Positions 10,973-21,590 of a DNA stretch of 64,000 bases are shown piece after piece. The notes beneath the pieces were generated by a model. That model ran no database searches and was not told where the DNA came from. It saw only the letters and a list, made by a program, of their open reading frames with translations. How positions within the stretch are numbered: the first letter of the stretch is position 1; each line of letters starts with the position of its first letter. The translations under genes were made by a program, and so were the position numbers. This DNA is from Chamaecrista fasciculata. Lineage: Eukaryota > Streptophyta > Magnoliopsida > Fabales > Fabaceae. The stretch lies in NCBI GenBank assembly GCA_003254925.1, contig QANZ01046459.1, positions 1 to 64,000 on the forward strand, in the 5' to 3' direction.

Positions 10973-12048
10973 TCGCCACGCATGTAAAGCAGCGGAAACG
11001 TGTATAAAATAAAAATTTAAAAACAAGCATAGCGATTTCTTTCCCAATAGATCCGCTATATGGATCTGTATCGGTATAAGGACAAGAATTTACCCAAATC
11101 GATCGGCCGTTCTTTGCGTTTACAAATGTGAGGAGTCCACTCCGAGTGTGCTCCCTCCACCGGTGATCCACACGAACAGTTTGGTAGATGCCTAGGTGCT
11201 AGCCACGTTCACTTCTCCAAGCAAACCGGGAGCCTTATCTACGGTGTTCTTGGATTCAAGAACACTTCTCAAAATCCAAGATAAGATGGCGCCTATGATC
11301 AAGAATGTGGTTCTTGATCTCACACACAACCTCAACTCACAAAACCTAAAACAATTCTAGGGTTTGCGCCACTTTCTCTCTCTAGAAAGATTAGAGTTGT
11401 GTTTTCTCTCACAAACTTTCACCAAGACTCAAAACAATTTTGGACTTGTGAACTTTGCTAGCTAAAGTCGAAATTCCCAAGGTATGAGAGTGTCTCACTT
11501 CTAGTCGACTTAGGGCTACATATATATATAGAGTTTAGGCTTTGATAATTATAATTAGGGTTTCCCAAAATTAAACAATTATCAATTTATTAAATCATGA
11601 AATTACAATAATATCATGACTTTAGGACTTGAATTCCTAATTATAATATTACCTTAATATTATAATTTGGATCCAAATGCAATCTTGGAGAATCAATTTG
11701 GAAGATCAAATCTTCCCAAAAGGATCCTCTCCCATGCGCCAAGTCCAACCAAAAATTTGTTGGAATTTAATAAACTAAAATAACAAACCTAACAATTAGG
11801 TAGTTATAACTAGTTTGTTATTTTCCAACAATATTGATTTAAGATATTACCATAATATCTTAAGTCAATCTTCAAATTCGAATTTTAAGTCTTTTATTGA
11901 ATTAAAATATTACATTAATATTTAAATTCAAATAGACCTAAAATTTCGACTTTCACCTATATATATATTATTATTGAATTAAAATATTACACTAATATCT
12001 AATTCAATCATTTGAAATCTAGATCAAATCTATTTGAATTTCAAATCT
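10973..12048. mobile_element. Retroelement remnant bordering the gap
   Basis: The sequence starts 'tgttgggaaatcgcc' right after the copia-like tail and is AT-rich with no long ORF. 'cagcggaaac' and a 'cctagggtttgcgcc'-like stretch are often seen at LTR-retroelement ends in plants. It runs into the N gap, so its type and other end cannot be read. Confidence 0.3.
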
Positions 12049-12998
12049 NNNNNNNNNNNNNNNNNNNNNNNNNNNNNNNNNNNNNNNNNNNNNNNNNNNN
12101 NNNNNNNNNNNNNNNNNNNNNNNNNNNNNNNNNNNNNNNNNNNNNNNNNNNNNNNNNNNNNNNNNNNNNNNNNNNNNNNNNNNNNNNNNNNNNNNNNNNN
12201 NNNNNNNNNNNNNNNNNNNNNNNNNNNNNNNNNNNNNNNNNNNNNNNNNNNNNNNNNNNNNNNNNNNNNNNNNNNNNNNNNNNNNNNNNNNNNNNNNNNN
12301 NNNNNNNNNNNNNNNNNNNNNNNNNNNNNNNNNNNNNNNNNNNNNNNNNNNNNNNNNNNNNNNNNNNNNNNNNNNNNNNNNNNNNNNNNNNNNNNNNNNN
12401 NNNNNNNNNNNNNNNNNNNNNNNNNNNNNNNNNNNNNNNNNNNNNNNNNNNNNNNNNNNNNNNNNNNNNNNNNNNNNNNNNNNNNNNNNNNNNNNNNNNN
12501 NNNNNNNNNNNNNNNNNNNNNNNNNNNNNNNNNNNNNNNNNNNNNNNNNNNNNNNNNNNNNNNNNNNNNNNNNNNNNNNNNNNNNNNNNNNNNNNNNNNN
12601 NNNNNNNNNNNNNNNNNNNNNNNNNNNNNNNNNNNNNNNNNNNNNNNNNNNNNNNNNNNNNNNNNNNNNNNNNNNNNNNNNNNNNNNNNNNNNNNNNNNN
12701 NNNNNNNNNNNNNNNNNNNNNNNNNNNNNNNNNNNNNNNNNNNNNNNNNNNNNNNNNNNNNNNNNNNNNNNNNNNNNNNNNNNNNNNNNNNNNNNNNNNN
12801 NNNNNNNNNNNNNNNNNNNNNNNNNNNNNNNNNNNNNNNNNNNNNNNNNNNNNNNNNNNNNNNNNNNNNNNNNNNNNNNNNNNNNNNNNNNNNNNNNNNN
12901 NNNNNNNNNNNNNNNNNNNNNNNNNNNNNNNNNNNNNNNNNNNNNNNNNNNNNNNNNNNNNNNNNNNNNNNNNNNNNNNNNNNNNNNNNNNNNNNNNN
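12049..12998. other. Assembly gap, 950 N
   Basis: Unsequenced. Any ORF crossing it is meaningless. Confidence 1.
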
Positions 12999-13885
12999 TG
13001 ATTGGCCCTAGGGCACAATCTCCATCAAACTCCCACTTGCACTAGGTACAATCATTAATCAAACTGTTCCTAACACTTAGAAACATCCATTAATGTCTCT
13101 AATTCCCACTTGACATTACATAATACTTATGTAAGACCTGTGCTGGGGTTTCTTTCAGAGGATTTGGCAAAATATCCTTGGCTGCTATGTTCATCATATC
13201 TTAATATCACCATCTCTAGGTGATCTTGTCTGAGTGCTTATCACTGTCGGAACATCAGTGGGAAACTCCTTCCCTTTTGGTGTCTTCCTGTCTTTCAGGG
13301 TGACCACCAAGTGTACTTCAGACACTTGTTTTACAGTCTGCGTCTCCACGCGACTAACCCATTCTTTGTAGAATCAGTAATCGTACTCTGCTTGGAACCA
13401 TTCCAACTTTACGATTACTACGTTCAGGGAATACATTTCAACTGCGATCAATCTTGGCTGGCTTGAATAATGGGCTTTGTGTAACACTTTACACTAATTC
13501 TACCATGAACCAAGAATTTGTCCTTAGTGCTTCATAAGTACTTAAGGACCCTAATGACGGCTTCCCAGGGACCTCAACAGGGTCACAGCTCGTCATTCAT
13601 AGAGCAAAAGACATATTGAGTCTAGTACAGCATGATGGATCTTGATGCCGAAGCATAAGCGATGCCATTCATGTGTCCTTGCTCATCATGTGTTTCAGGA
13701 AACACTGACTCTTGCTAAGGACCAAAACTTGATTCATCGGCATGAATCTCTTCTTGGAATCTCGCATACTGAACTCCTTCAGTATCTTATTCCAAGAACG
13801 TACTTTTGACTCAATTCAAGAAGTCTCCAAGATCTATCACCATAGATTCTTGTTGCCTACACCATAGGCCACTTCTATACGACAT
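12999..13885. mobile_element. Retroelement remnant after the gap
   Basis: Non-coding on both strands. Wording such as 'ctcccacttgcactagg' is of a kind common in plant LTR-retroelement debris. It probably continues the element at 10973-12048 and is ended by insertion of the GC-rich inverted-repeat element at 13890. Confidence 0.3.
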
Positions 13886-13889
13886 ATCT

Positions 13890-14620
13890 ATACGGGCCGG
13901 GCTCGGGCTTTTTTTCAGCCCGGCACGAAAGCCCGGCCCGTATTAATATATATATGTATTATATTATATTATATACTATAATAGTTAATACCAATACCTA
14001 AATATATAATCATATAAATATGATATAATATATATATATAACTTACCTCCTTCTCCAGTCTCCACCTCCACGTGATCAGATTGTCTCAAATACTCAATTC
14101 ATCATTCATTCTAATTTCTAAATTAATTCTTTTTATCAATTGTCTTTTATTTTTTAAATAGCCAAATCAATCAATTATTTTATTCTCATTAATTCCACAA
14201 CCACAATTTCAAATGCAATACAATTTCCAAATTCCTTCTTCCCCTTTTTCCTTATTCTCTTCACTTCATGGCCGTCAACATTCAATTTCCTTCCAAATTT
14301 CCAAAGTTTCAATATTACATTCAATTTGAAACTCCAATTTTCCAAATGAATCATTCAAATGCAATACAATTTCCAAAAAAATTTGGCCAAAAAAAAAAGT
14401 TTGGCCACAATTTCAAATGCAATACCTTCCAAAAAAGTTTGGCAAAAAAAAAATTATATAAAAAAGCCCGCAATCAAGCCCGGTCCACATTTATAAAAAA
14501 CGGGCCGAGCCCGGCCCGAATTAAAACGGGCTCGGGCCCGAGCTCGGGCCTGATTTTAGTTCGTTACTACCCCCTAAAGCCCGACCCGTATTTTAGTGAG
14601 CCCGGCCCGCGATCAGGTCT
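13890..14620. mobile_element. GC-rich-ended inverted-repeat element
   Basis: Both ends are built of 'cgggccgggctcgggc' and its complement. 13893-13945 alone folds as a hairpin, and 14465-14615 carries four or five matching 'gggctcggg/cccgagccc' blocks. The interior (13950-14460) is AT-rich and holds imperfect repeats of 'tttcaaatgcaata' / 'caatttcc'. No clear target duplication or transposase is seen. The ORF at 14268-14654 is a by-product of the simple repeats. Confidence 0.5.
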
Positions 14621-14721
14621 AGGGATGATCCTCTTTTTGGCATGCATTGATTGAATGGACTGGTTGTTTCCAAATACCAAATAGAATTTGTTGTCGCGTA
14701 AAATACTATATATATATATAT

Positions 14722-15228
14722 GGTCAAAGGTCATTTTGGTCTTAAATGTATATCCTAATCTTCATTTTGGTCCTAAATATTGGTAAAATGTTTCATTTTG
14801 ATCCTAAACTATTGAATTTGGTTATATTTCTCTCGTCTCTCATTTCAAGTAGTTCAACGGATGTTATAAAAAAAAGTAGTTCAACGGACTTGTAAGAGGA
14901 ACTCGTAACTCTGAACTAGTGACATTCGAATTTGAAATGAGAGAAATATAATTAACTTTATTTGCTTGACCATGAAACGAGCGATCTACTTTTAGGAACA
15001 ATTTGACCTCGTTTGCTGACAGTCTCAACTAGATAGAGAAAGTACTTTTTGAGAACAATACGTAGCTCTAAACTCGTCAAGTTTGAACTTGAAACAAGGC
15101 ATATTCAATAGTTTGGGATCAAAATGAAATATTATGGCAACATTTAGGACCAATTTGAACATTTTGAAACATAATGGACCAAAATGAACATTAGAGCATA
15201 CATTTAGGACCAAAATGACTCTTTTACC
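14722..15228. mobile_element. MULE-like inverted-repeat element, 507 bp (family member 1)
   Basis: The left end 'ggtcaaaggtcattttggtc' and right end 'ggaccaaaatgactctttta' are complementary, and the arms extend well inside. Both flanks are pure TA, so a target duplication cannot be judged. It is the same family as the element at 15643-16133. Confidence 0.7.
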
Positions 15229-15342
15229 TATATATATATAATTATGGATAAAATATTTGTTGCAGTAAAAAAACATAACTTTTTTTCTTTCGGACTTTAT
15301 TTTGTTTGTATTTGAATGAAATTGCCTGGAAAGTTTGGGAAA

Positions 15343-15540
15343 TGAATCCTCTAGAGTTTCTTTCTCTAGAGTTATTGTGGAGTATGAGAGAGAAAGGGAG
15401 AGAAAAGAAGAGAGAGAAAGAGAAAATATTATTTTACATATTTTTATTTCATGAATTTCATATTTTCTCTCTCTTTTTCTTCCTTTCTCTCTCTAACTTC
15501 ACAAGAACTCTACAGAAAAGAACTCTAGAGGATCCAGTCC
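15343..15540. repeat. Small inverted-repeat element with CT-rich core
   Basis: 'gaatcctctagagttt' at the left faces 'aactctagaggatcc' at the right. The interior is GA-rich then CT-rich, so most of it can pair. The ends match those at 50505-50698 (GGATCCTCT type), suggesting a MITE family. It lies between the two related MULE-like elements. Confidence 0.45.
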
Positions 15541-15642
15541 CGAAAGTCTGGTGTATGATACCCTATACACTTTATTTTATGCTGTGGATATCATTATATT
15601 TGCATAAATTAATACATAAGAAAATTTAAAATAAAAAAAATG

Positions 15643-16133
15643 GGTTAAACGTTCATTTGGTCCTAAATGTATGCCCTAATGTTCATTTTGGTCCATTATG
15701 TTTCAAAATGTTCAAATTGGTCCTAAATGTTAGCAAAATGTTTCATTTTGGTCCTAAATGTTAGTAAAATGTTTCATTTTGGTCCCAAATTATTGAATTT
15801 GGTCATATTTCTCTCGTCTCTCATTTCTAGTTCAAATGACTTGTTAAGAGGAACTCGTAGCTCTGAATTTGTCACATTCGAATTTGAAACGAGAGAGATA
15901 TGATCAATTTTGCTTGTTTGACCATGAAACGAGTAGTCTACTTTTAGGATTTATTTGAGAACATTATGTAGCTCTAAACTCATCATGTTTGAACTTGAAA
16001 CGAATCATATACAATAGTTTGGACCAAAATGAAACATTTTGCCAACATTTAGGACCAATTTGAACATTTTGAAACATAATGGACCAAAATGAACATTAGG
16101 GCATACATTTAGGACCAAAATGAACCTTTAACC
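15643..16133. mobile_element. MULE-like inverted-repeat element, 491 bp (family member 2)
   Basis: The ends 'ggttaaacgttcat' and 'tgaacctttaacc' are inverted; the arms carry 'ttcattttggtcc' units. The flanks are TAAAAAAAATG at the left and TAAAAAAATG at the right, a target duplication of about 10 bp that differs only in A-run length. There is no coding capacity. Confidence 0.75.
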
Positions 16134-16179
16134 TAAAAAAATGTCATTTTTTCCATTTGTAGGAATACAATACCTGGGA

Positions 16180-17240
16180 AATTGGCATAAATCAAACATT
16201 GACGAGTAAAGTGAAATGGTTATTTATTTCCCGAGAAAATGTGAGAGTCAAAATCCTTTTAATCATTATTAGTAAGTACTATTTTTTTTTTTGCCTGATT
16301 ATTAGAATGTACTATACATTGTAATTACACAGTCAAATTCCTTTTAGAGTCATACACTATTAATAGATGGAATACTATTTACTTCTTTAACATGCTACTG
16401 TTTTTTAACGCGGGAGTTCTGTTTTTTCAAATGATAGAAAACCAACTCATTAGATTTCCTGATCAAGATTTTTGTAGTTAAGGAGATAAGTAATGAGTTA
16501 AAATCTTTCATTCTCATTCAAACCAAAAACGACATTTTAAGTACAAAATTCATATCAAAGAGTTTGATACGAGAACATGAGAATCAAAGGTATTGGAAAT
16601 AACTATTGGACTTGACAATCCATCATATTCATAGCCTCCTCCATTTGCAAAAGGCCTGAGCCGGGGCACTGTATAGATAGAAACAATAGTGCAAGATATT
16701 AAGAACATAATATCAAATATAGAAAAGAATAGAAATGATGACCAGAATTTGATAATATGGTCACCTAAAGCTAATGAGATTGGATCATGAATACCCAGAT
16801 GAAGAAATTGATGAGATTGGAAAATGAGAAGATCCTATATGCCTATGATTGATAAACAAGAATGCACAATTAAAAGTTAAGACAACATAATATGAATTGA
16901 ATAACGGAAATGAAATGAAAAAATCACCTTAAGATGGTCAAATTGAATGGCCATATGAGAAGCATACCATTATTGCTTACAATTGCTTCTTCAACTCATC
17001 TAGATGCAGAAAACAGACAAAAACCATATGCTTGTGAATGCAGTACTTACTACAATGTTAAAGAAATCTGCTCCTCAAGCTTGTGTAAAGTGCATAACAA
17101 AGAAAACGTGGAATCCAAAACATAATTGATTACCTAAAGTTGGAGCTGAAGATTGATTACCTAAAGCTGGAGCTGAAGAAAATGGATCTCCTGAAGCTAA
17201 TAAATTACAGTAAAGAACCTCTTTGATTTGATAAACTAGA
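16180..17240. repeat. ~1-kb segmental duplicate (partner 25790-26790)
   Basis: Many landmarks are shared in order with 25790-26790: 'atggttatttatttccc', 'gaccagaatttgataatatg', 'gagattggaaaatgagaag', 'aaagaacctctttgatttga'. The copies differ by substitutions and indels. No convincing gene is present in either. Confidence 0.75.
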
Positions 17241-17280
17241 AAGTACGAGACTGCTCCCAACATCAATGCTCCCAACATCA
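17120..17280 (-). repeat. Short tandem repeats (27 bp x2, 15 bp x2)
   Basis: A 27-bp unit reading 'attgattacctaaag..ggagctgaag' occurs twice (17126-17180), and 'gctcccaacatcaat' occurs twice (17253-17282). In the minus-strand frame they encode SSAPxLGNQ and ALMLG repeats. The partner copy near 26745 has lost the 27-bp array. No function can be assigned to the reading frame. Confidence 0.55.
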
Positions 17281-17344
17281 ATGAAGCATACCTGCATAAA
17301 TTTAAGAGAGAATCAAAACCCATGAAATACAAATGGCAACACAC

Positions 17345-18292
17345 TCAAGGGGACATACCATACACACAGAGAGAAAGATAGAGAATCAAAACATAATTGA
17401 TGGAGGAAGTGTAGGTCAATTCTGCTGGTTTAATTATGGATTCTGATTATGAAATCAAATGAAAACTAGCAGCACAAAAACAGGGAAAGGAATTTATTGA
17501 CGAAATGAATGACTCTGAAAATCTCTTAGAAAAATGTGGATAACTAAAAGTCTTGATCAGTTGATAATGATTTCACCATTCTCTGCAGAAAATAACAATT
17601 GCATGAATATATATATATACTCACTTGCTCCTACACGCTTATGCTTGAAGCTTAATTTAATCAAGCATTTCTTACAGAAGCTAACACATTCCTTCCAAAT
17701 TGATGACCAAATAAATTCCATCTGTGCGATCTTATCTTGTTCACAAGCGTGTTACGCACATATGATCCCTGTAATTCCAAACAAAATTAATTAGTCCTTC
17801 ATCAATAAAATTAAAATCAATCTTAATTAATTTTCACCATGAAAAATAATTTATATTCTAGGCATGTATAGAGAGACTCACAATTGTTTTAAATTGAAAA
17901 AAAAAGTAAATAGAATAATTTATAGGAATCTCTGAAGTTTTGATACGTGAAGTTTTAAGATACGCAGAGTGAAAAAAAAAAGTAAATAGAATANAAAAAA
18001 AAAAAAAAAAAAAAAACCAAAAGTAGAATAATGTGAATCAATATATGGGGATGGGGGAGTGGGTCGGGTTTAGGGTTAGGGATTATTGGGAGATTTTTAG
18101 TGAAATTATTATAGGACTTCTCTGCAAAATTTTAAAACTTAAAGATGTGGATTGGATAGTGTGGCTACAAGTGTACTGAAAATATTACTATAAGACTCTG
18201 ATTAATGGACTAGTTATTAGAACATCAAAAGTTAATATACCAAAGAGGACATACTCTATTTTGAGGGAGAAGACTACAATTTTACCATGTTT
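17345..18292. other. Non-coding stretch with direct repeat
   Basis: No gene is recognised. A 22-bp sequence beginning 'aataatgtgaatcaatata' occurs near 18028 and again at 18297, flanking about 250 bp. An A-rich run with one N lies at 17991-18016. 'tttagggttaggg' at 18069 is only two telomere-like units. Confidence 0.4.
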
Positions 18293-18334
18293 TCAAATAA
18301 TGTGAATCAATATATGGATATCCATAGTTGTTAC

Positions 18335-18865
18335 CTTATTGGATTGATCGGCACAAAATCCACAAGAAGGAGAAGCCTTGAGACACTTCATGCAATCCCA
18401 TGAGCCAGGAGAAGATGTTGAAGCATAAGCAGGACAAGTGCTATTGAAGTGAGATGTTTCAATTGGACTAACCATAGGAGAATTCTTCTCAGTCCTATAA
18501 AAGCTACCAAATAGAAGAGTATGTGCCAAAACAACACCCACCAAACTCACAAGCACAAGATTCCTCCTCCCAATCTTATCAATAGAATAAATACTAATAA
18601 TGGACCCAAATGCATTCAACCCAGAAGTAATAAGTGACAAAAGAAGTGCCACCCTATTGGAAATAAAATCAGCCAATTGAACAATAGTGGGACTAAAGTA
18701 CATTACAGTGTTAATACCCACAAACTGTTGAAATATTTGAAGTCCCACACCAGCATACAAGGCTCTCCTCACAGCCTTACTCTTAAGCATCTTCTTTATG
18801 GTCACATCATCCTTTGAATCATCCTCAATCTCCTTTTGAACTGACTCCTCCAAGGCTTGAATCTC
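18335..18865 (-). pseudogene. Inositol transporter (INT) exon fragment
   Basis: About 177 residues match a plant inositol transporter of the major facilitator superfamily: EIQALEESVQKEIEDD (central loop), GLQIFQQFVGINTVMYFSP (helix 7 signature), LLLSLITSGLNAFGS, DKIGRRNLVLVSL (a D-x-x-GRR motif), and SPMVSPIETSHFNSTCPAY. It ends with the cysteine-rich loop WDCMKCLKASPSCGFCA, typical of INT2/INT4-type members. INT proteins carry myo-inositol with protons across plasma or vacuolar membrane. The piece stops at a normal-looking splice donor (AATAAG/gtaaca at 18335). The N-terminal six helices and the last helices are missing; at the 5' side the frame runs straight into an ataxin-2-like piece. It cannot make a working transporter. 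Confidence 0.85.
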
Positions 18866-18976
18866 AAAATCTTTGTCAGGATTTACAGTATGAAAAATTC
18901 CAGTGTATAATATAGATCCGTTTTTCAGCTGGACTTCCAACTGATGCCCAATAAGACATGTTGCCATATATAACAA
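18866..18976 (-). pseudogene. Ataxin-2/CID-like Sm-domain fragment, fused in frame to INT
   Basis: Thirty-seven codons read ATCLIGHQLEVQLKNGS..TGIFHTVNPDKDF. This matches the Lsm-type domain of plant ataxin-2 homologues (CID3/CID4 group), RNA-binding proteins that also bind poly(A)-binding protein. The match stops exactly after 'DKDF', where an exon normally ends, and the frame continues without a break into the inositol transporter piece. The next exon of the same gene (GIVLKMARL...) is found separately at 20694-20782, on the wrong side. No acceptor site or ATG of the original gene precedes the fragment. Confidence 0.7.
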
Positions 18977-19016
18977 TATGAAATTAGTTGTTCATACTGT
19001 TGTCTAGAAGGTATAC

Positions 19017-20441
19017 TCAGTTATTCCAGCCCACAGGGTCAATAATGTCATCAATGTTGCAGTAAGAGTATACTATTCTTGGTCCAATCCCTTCAATTTT
19101 GCAACCCACAAATGAAAATCCTGTCTCTTCATCTTCTTCTTCTCTTTGATGTGCTGCTATTGCTCCTGCTATTGTTGAATTGAATGTACATTCCTGACAT
19201 ATAATAATAGTCATAATAATTAACACCATCGTTAGTCCTATCCTAATTAATTTTGTCCAGCTCCTTACGTTAAGTATGACGTGGATAACTAACTTGGATC
19301 CCTTATCTTTTGGGCCGGACTTGAAAAGCTATCTGGGCTCTTAAAATTTGGACCTTTTTTAATTCAATCTTTTATTTTGGAGCCCATATTGCATTTTTGT
19401 TAGACGAGGCTGCTCGGGTCGATTGGATTTTGAAGTCCATGATTAGGTCTAGGAAGAGATTATTTGTAACTAAGAAATTATTTGTATTTTTCCTTATTAG
19501 ATACTAATATCAGCTATAAAAATTATATAATGAAGTATGAACTGAATATATCACGATTTTTTCAAATTCAAGTAAGGATTAATTAAGAACACAAGAAAAG
19601 AAAAAAGATATATATACCTGGTACAAGGACTTTGCTTTGCCACAAATGAAATCAACACCTCCTTAGCTTGAATAAAACAACGATAGAAATAATGAGTTCC
19701 AACGTTGTCCCAAAGAGTATCTTGGTACCCCAACATTCTAACTCTATAAAACATAGCCTTATCACCATCAACCCTTAATGCCACCGCTTGATTTCCCTCT
19801 ATTTTCCCATCTGGAATTGCACCATTCTGTTTTCATTATTCATAACAAAACATATATATATTAACAATTGTACTTAAACTTAATCACATCGGATTAATAA
19901 CCATGAATAGTTATATTAAGGACAAAGAGCACTTTTGGTCCCTTACCTTTTGTTCAAATTTCAATTTGGTCTCATATATTTTTTTGTTACACTTTTGGTC
20001 ATAAATCTTTTGGTCAGGTGCATAATTGGTCTCATATCTTTACAAAAAGTTCCACCGTTAGTCTCACGATGTAGAACCTTTTGCAAAGATATGAGACCAG
20101 TTCTACAACTTTGATCAAAAGATATGAGACTAATTCTGCAACTCAATCCATAGATATGGGACTAAAATGTAGCACGGGACCAAATTGAGACCAAATCAAA
20201 AGATATGGGACCAAAAATGCAATAAAAAGTTATGGGACCAAATTGAGACCTGAGCAAGAGTTATGGGACCAAAAATACACTTTAGCCTTATATTAATTAC
20301 CTCAATGGTAATTGACGTTACACAAAAATAATCTGATTGCACAAACAAAGTTGCTGTGTGATCCAACCCTAGTACGTTGCCATTAAAATCTCTGTCAGAT
20401 GACTTGGAAGCATTAGTAATAACAATATCAGCAATGCATAC
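19017..20441 (-). pseudogene. Pectinesterase gene fragment, three exons
   Basis: Exon a (20301-20441) encodes LDHTATLFVQSDYFCVTSITIE and ends at a donor GAG/gtaatt. Exon b (19618-19826) follows an acceptor and encodes GNQAVALRVDGDKAMFYRVR, then LGYQDTLWDN and HYFYRCFIQ; after this a 5-bp insertion shifts the frame so that the active-site piece (VDFICG) is out of frame. Exon c (19017-19193) encodes TGFSFVGCKIEGIG, then YSYCNIDDIIDPVGWNN; the conserved LGRxW block, which carries the catalytic arginine, is missing. Pectinesterases remove methyl groups from wall pectin. The frameshift and missing block make this inactive. Its 5' end joins directly to a NAC fragment. Confidence 0.8.
19920..20287. 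mobile_element. MULE-like element, 368 bp, in pectinesterase intron
   Basis: The ends GGACAAAGAGCACTTTTGG and the complement of GGCTAAAGTGTATTTTTGG are inverted. The exact 9-bp duplication TTATATTAA flanks it (19911-19919, 20288-20296). The arms consist of 'ttttggtcccatatc'-type units. It sits inside the intron between pectinesterase exons a and b, 13 bp from the exon a splice donor. There is no coding capacity. Confidence 0.85.
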
Positions 20442-20680
20442 ATTTGGGCTCTTCTTTTTCAGACGAGTGAAGAAGTATACATCTTCACCTTCTTTGGGCA
20501 CCAACACTTTTTCACTATATCGATTCCAAAATGCCATGGATTCTCCTTTCCATACAAATCACACTCTGAAATAAAGTCATTTGGCAATGGTTGCCCTTCC
20601 ACCTTGTTATATAGATAGATTTCAATTAGGTCTTTATCTAAGGGATTGAAGCTTGACCCAGTCAATAAAGAAGACGCCAT
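20442..20680 (-). pseudogene. NAC-domain fragment fused to pectinesterase
   Basis: From an ATG at 20680 the frame gives MASSLLTGSSFNPLDKDLI, then YLYNKVEGQPLPNDFI and ECDLYGKENPW, matching NAC subdomains A and B (usual pattern: F.PTDEELI..YL..K..G.PLP). A one-base frameshift near 20535 moves the reading to WNRYSE..DVYFFTRLKKKSPN (subdomain C start). The NAC match ends at 20442 and pectinesterase sequence starts at once. NAC proteins are plant-specific transcription factors. Neither the DNA-contacting part nor the activation domain remains. Confidence 0.75.
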
Positions 20681-20693
20681 CAATAATATTCAC

Positions 20694-20782
20694 CTTAATT
20701 AATGTCTTGATCACTTCTGTGCTAGATCTCTGCCATTGAAGAGAAGTATCCTTCATCAAGCGAGCCATCTTCAAAACAATTC
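20694..20782 (-). pseudogene. Ataxin-2/CID-like exon (KMARL) fragment
   Basis: Between an acceptor (ttag/GAATTG at 20782) and a donor (AAG/gtgaat at 20694) the frame reads GIVLKMARLMKDTSLQ and SSTEVIK. In plant CID3/CID4 proteins this follows directly after the Lsm piece ending in 'KDF'. Here it lies 1.7 kb on the 5' side of that piece, so exon order is reversed relative to the source gene. Only 13 bp separate it from the ATG of the NAC fragment. Confidence 0.6.
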
Positions 20783-20850
20783 CTAAGTGGGGGAAAAAAA
20801 GTTAGACATATCATTACAAATCAAGGTTACTCATTATATATAAATGCGTA

Positions 20851-21033
20851 CTACAAAAGAAAACACTGCATGTATCCAACGATATATTCAAGCTCACAAT
20901 GCAGAAAGAGATCAAGTGAAAAAAACACAAAAGGCAATAAATATATACCCAACGGCAAATTTATCAGCTTCTTCCATTTTTTGATAAAGTTCATCTGATA
21001 ACATGCACATGTTTTGAATGTTGATGGTACCAA
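20851..21033 (-). other. Unrecognised possible exon
   Basis: The minus-strand frame reads LSDELYQKMEEADKFAVG before a gtatat that could be a donor. It fits the pattern of the neighbouring captured exons, but I recognise no family. Confidence 0.2.
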
Positions 21034-21059
21034 AAAGAAGGTTCTAGTTAGTAAATGAA

Positions 21060-21360
21060 ACTTACCACTTCAAGCACATTATTTTGGTACACTTGCAACT
21101 TTTGAGAACTTCACCTTCTCTGGATTGCTCAACTTTAGTCCTAAAAACCCAACACAGAATCACTAGGCTATAATGTAGGGAAACTTTAAAAATAAATAAT
21201 GGCATCTGTAATCAACAATGATTCTTACCTTCATGATCAATGTCTGCTGCAGCGGGCATAACTACATTATTTAAACCAATGTCTGAGTTCTTCTCACACA
21301 CGAAGTCCTGACATATCATTTGTATAATGTCTTGGGTTGTAGGAACATCCTGAACAGAAA
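21060..21360 (-). pseudogene. Possible CXC (tesmin/TSO1-like) exon pair
   Basis: Two exon-like pieces lie between good splice signals: 21229-21355 (QDVPTTQDIIQMICQDF, donor GAAG/gtaaga) and 21066-21142 (acceptor tttttag, donor gtaagt). In one frame the second gives EVLKSCKCTKIMCLKW, with the C-x-C-x4-C spacing of a CXC domain (usual CNCKKSKCLKLYC). The frames of the two pieces do not join without a stop, so either the gene is broken or the CXC reading is chance. Confidence 0.25.
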
Positions 21361-21590
21361 AGGGTACTTTTAGAGTGATTCATTTATCCAACACATTTTA
21401 ATTAAATCAAGTAAACATCAAGCAACAAGAATGGCCTAGATTTACTGGATAGCAGTGAACAGCAAGCAACATGGACAACAATGGATCCTTTCCCCAAGGA
21501 AACACATAAATTTGTTGATATAAATATTGCATTTGAATGCAAGCACAAATAAAAGCCTACCTTCAAGATTCAGATGATGACTTCTTGCAG

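Noticed and set aside
12012..13018. Long ORFs across 12.0-13.0 kb and 41.1-41.8 kb
   Set aside because: They consist of N bases in assembly gaps.
14268..14654. 128-codon ORF as a gene
   Set aside because: Made of 'caatttcc'-type repeats and the GC-rich TIR; no homology signal.
17075..17344. 89-codon minus-strand ORF with hydrophobic stretch as a membrane protein gene
   Set aside because: Contains tandem repeats, and the duplicate at 26.7 kb does not preserve the frame.
18069..18085. Interstitial telomere repeat
   Set aside because: Only about two TTTAGGG units; chance is likely.
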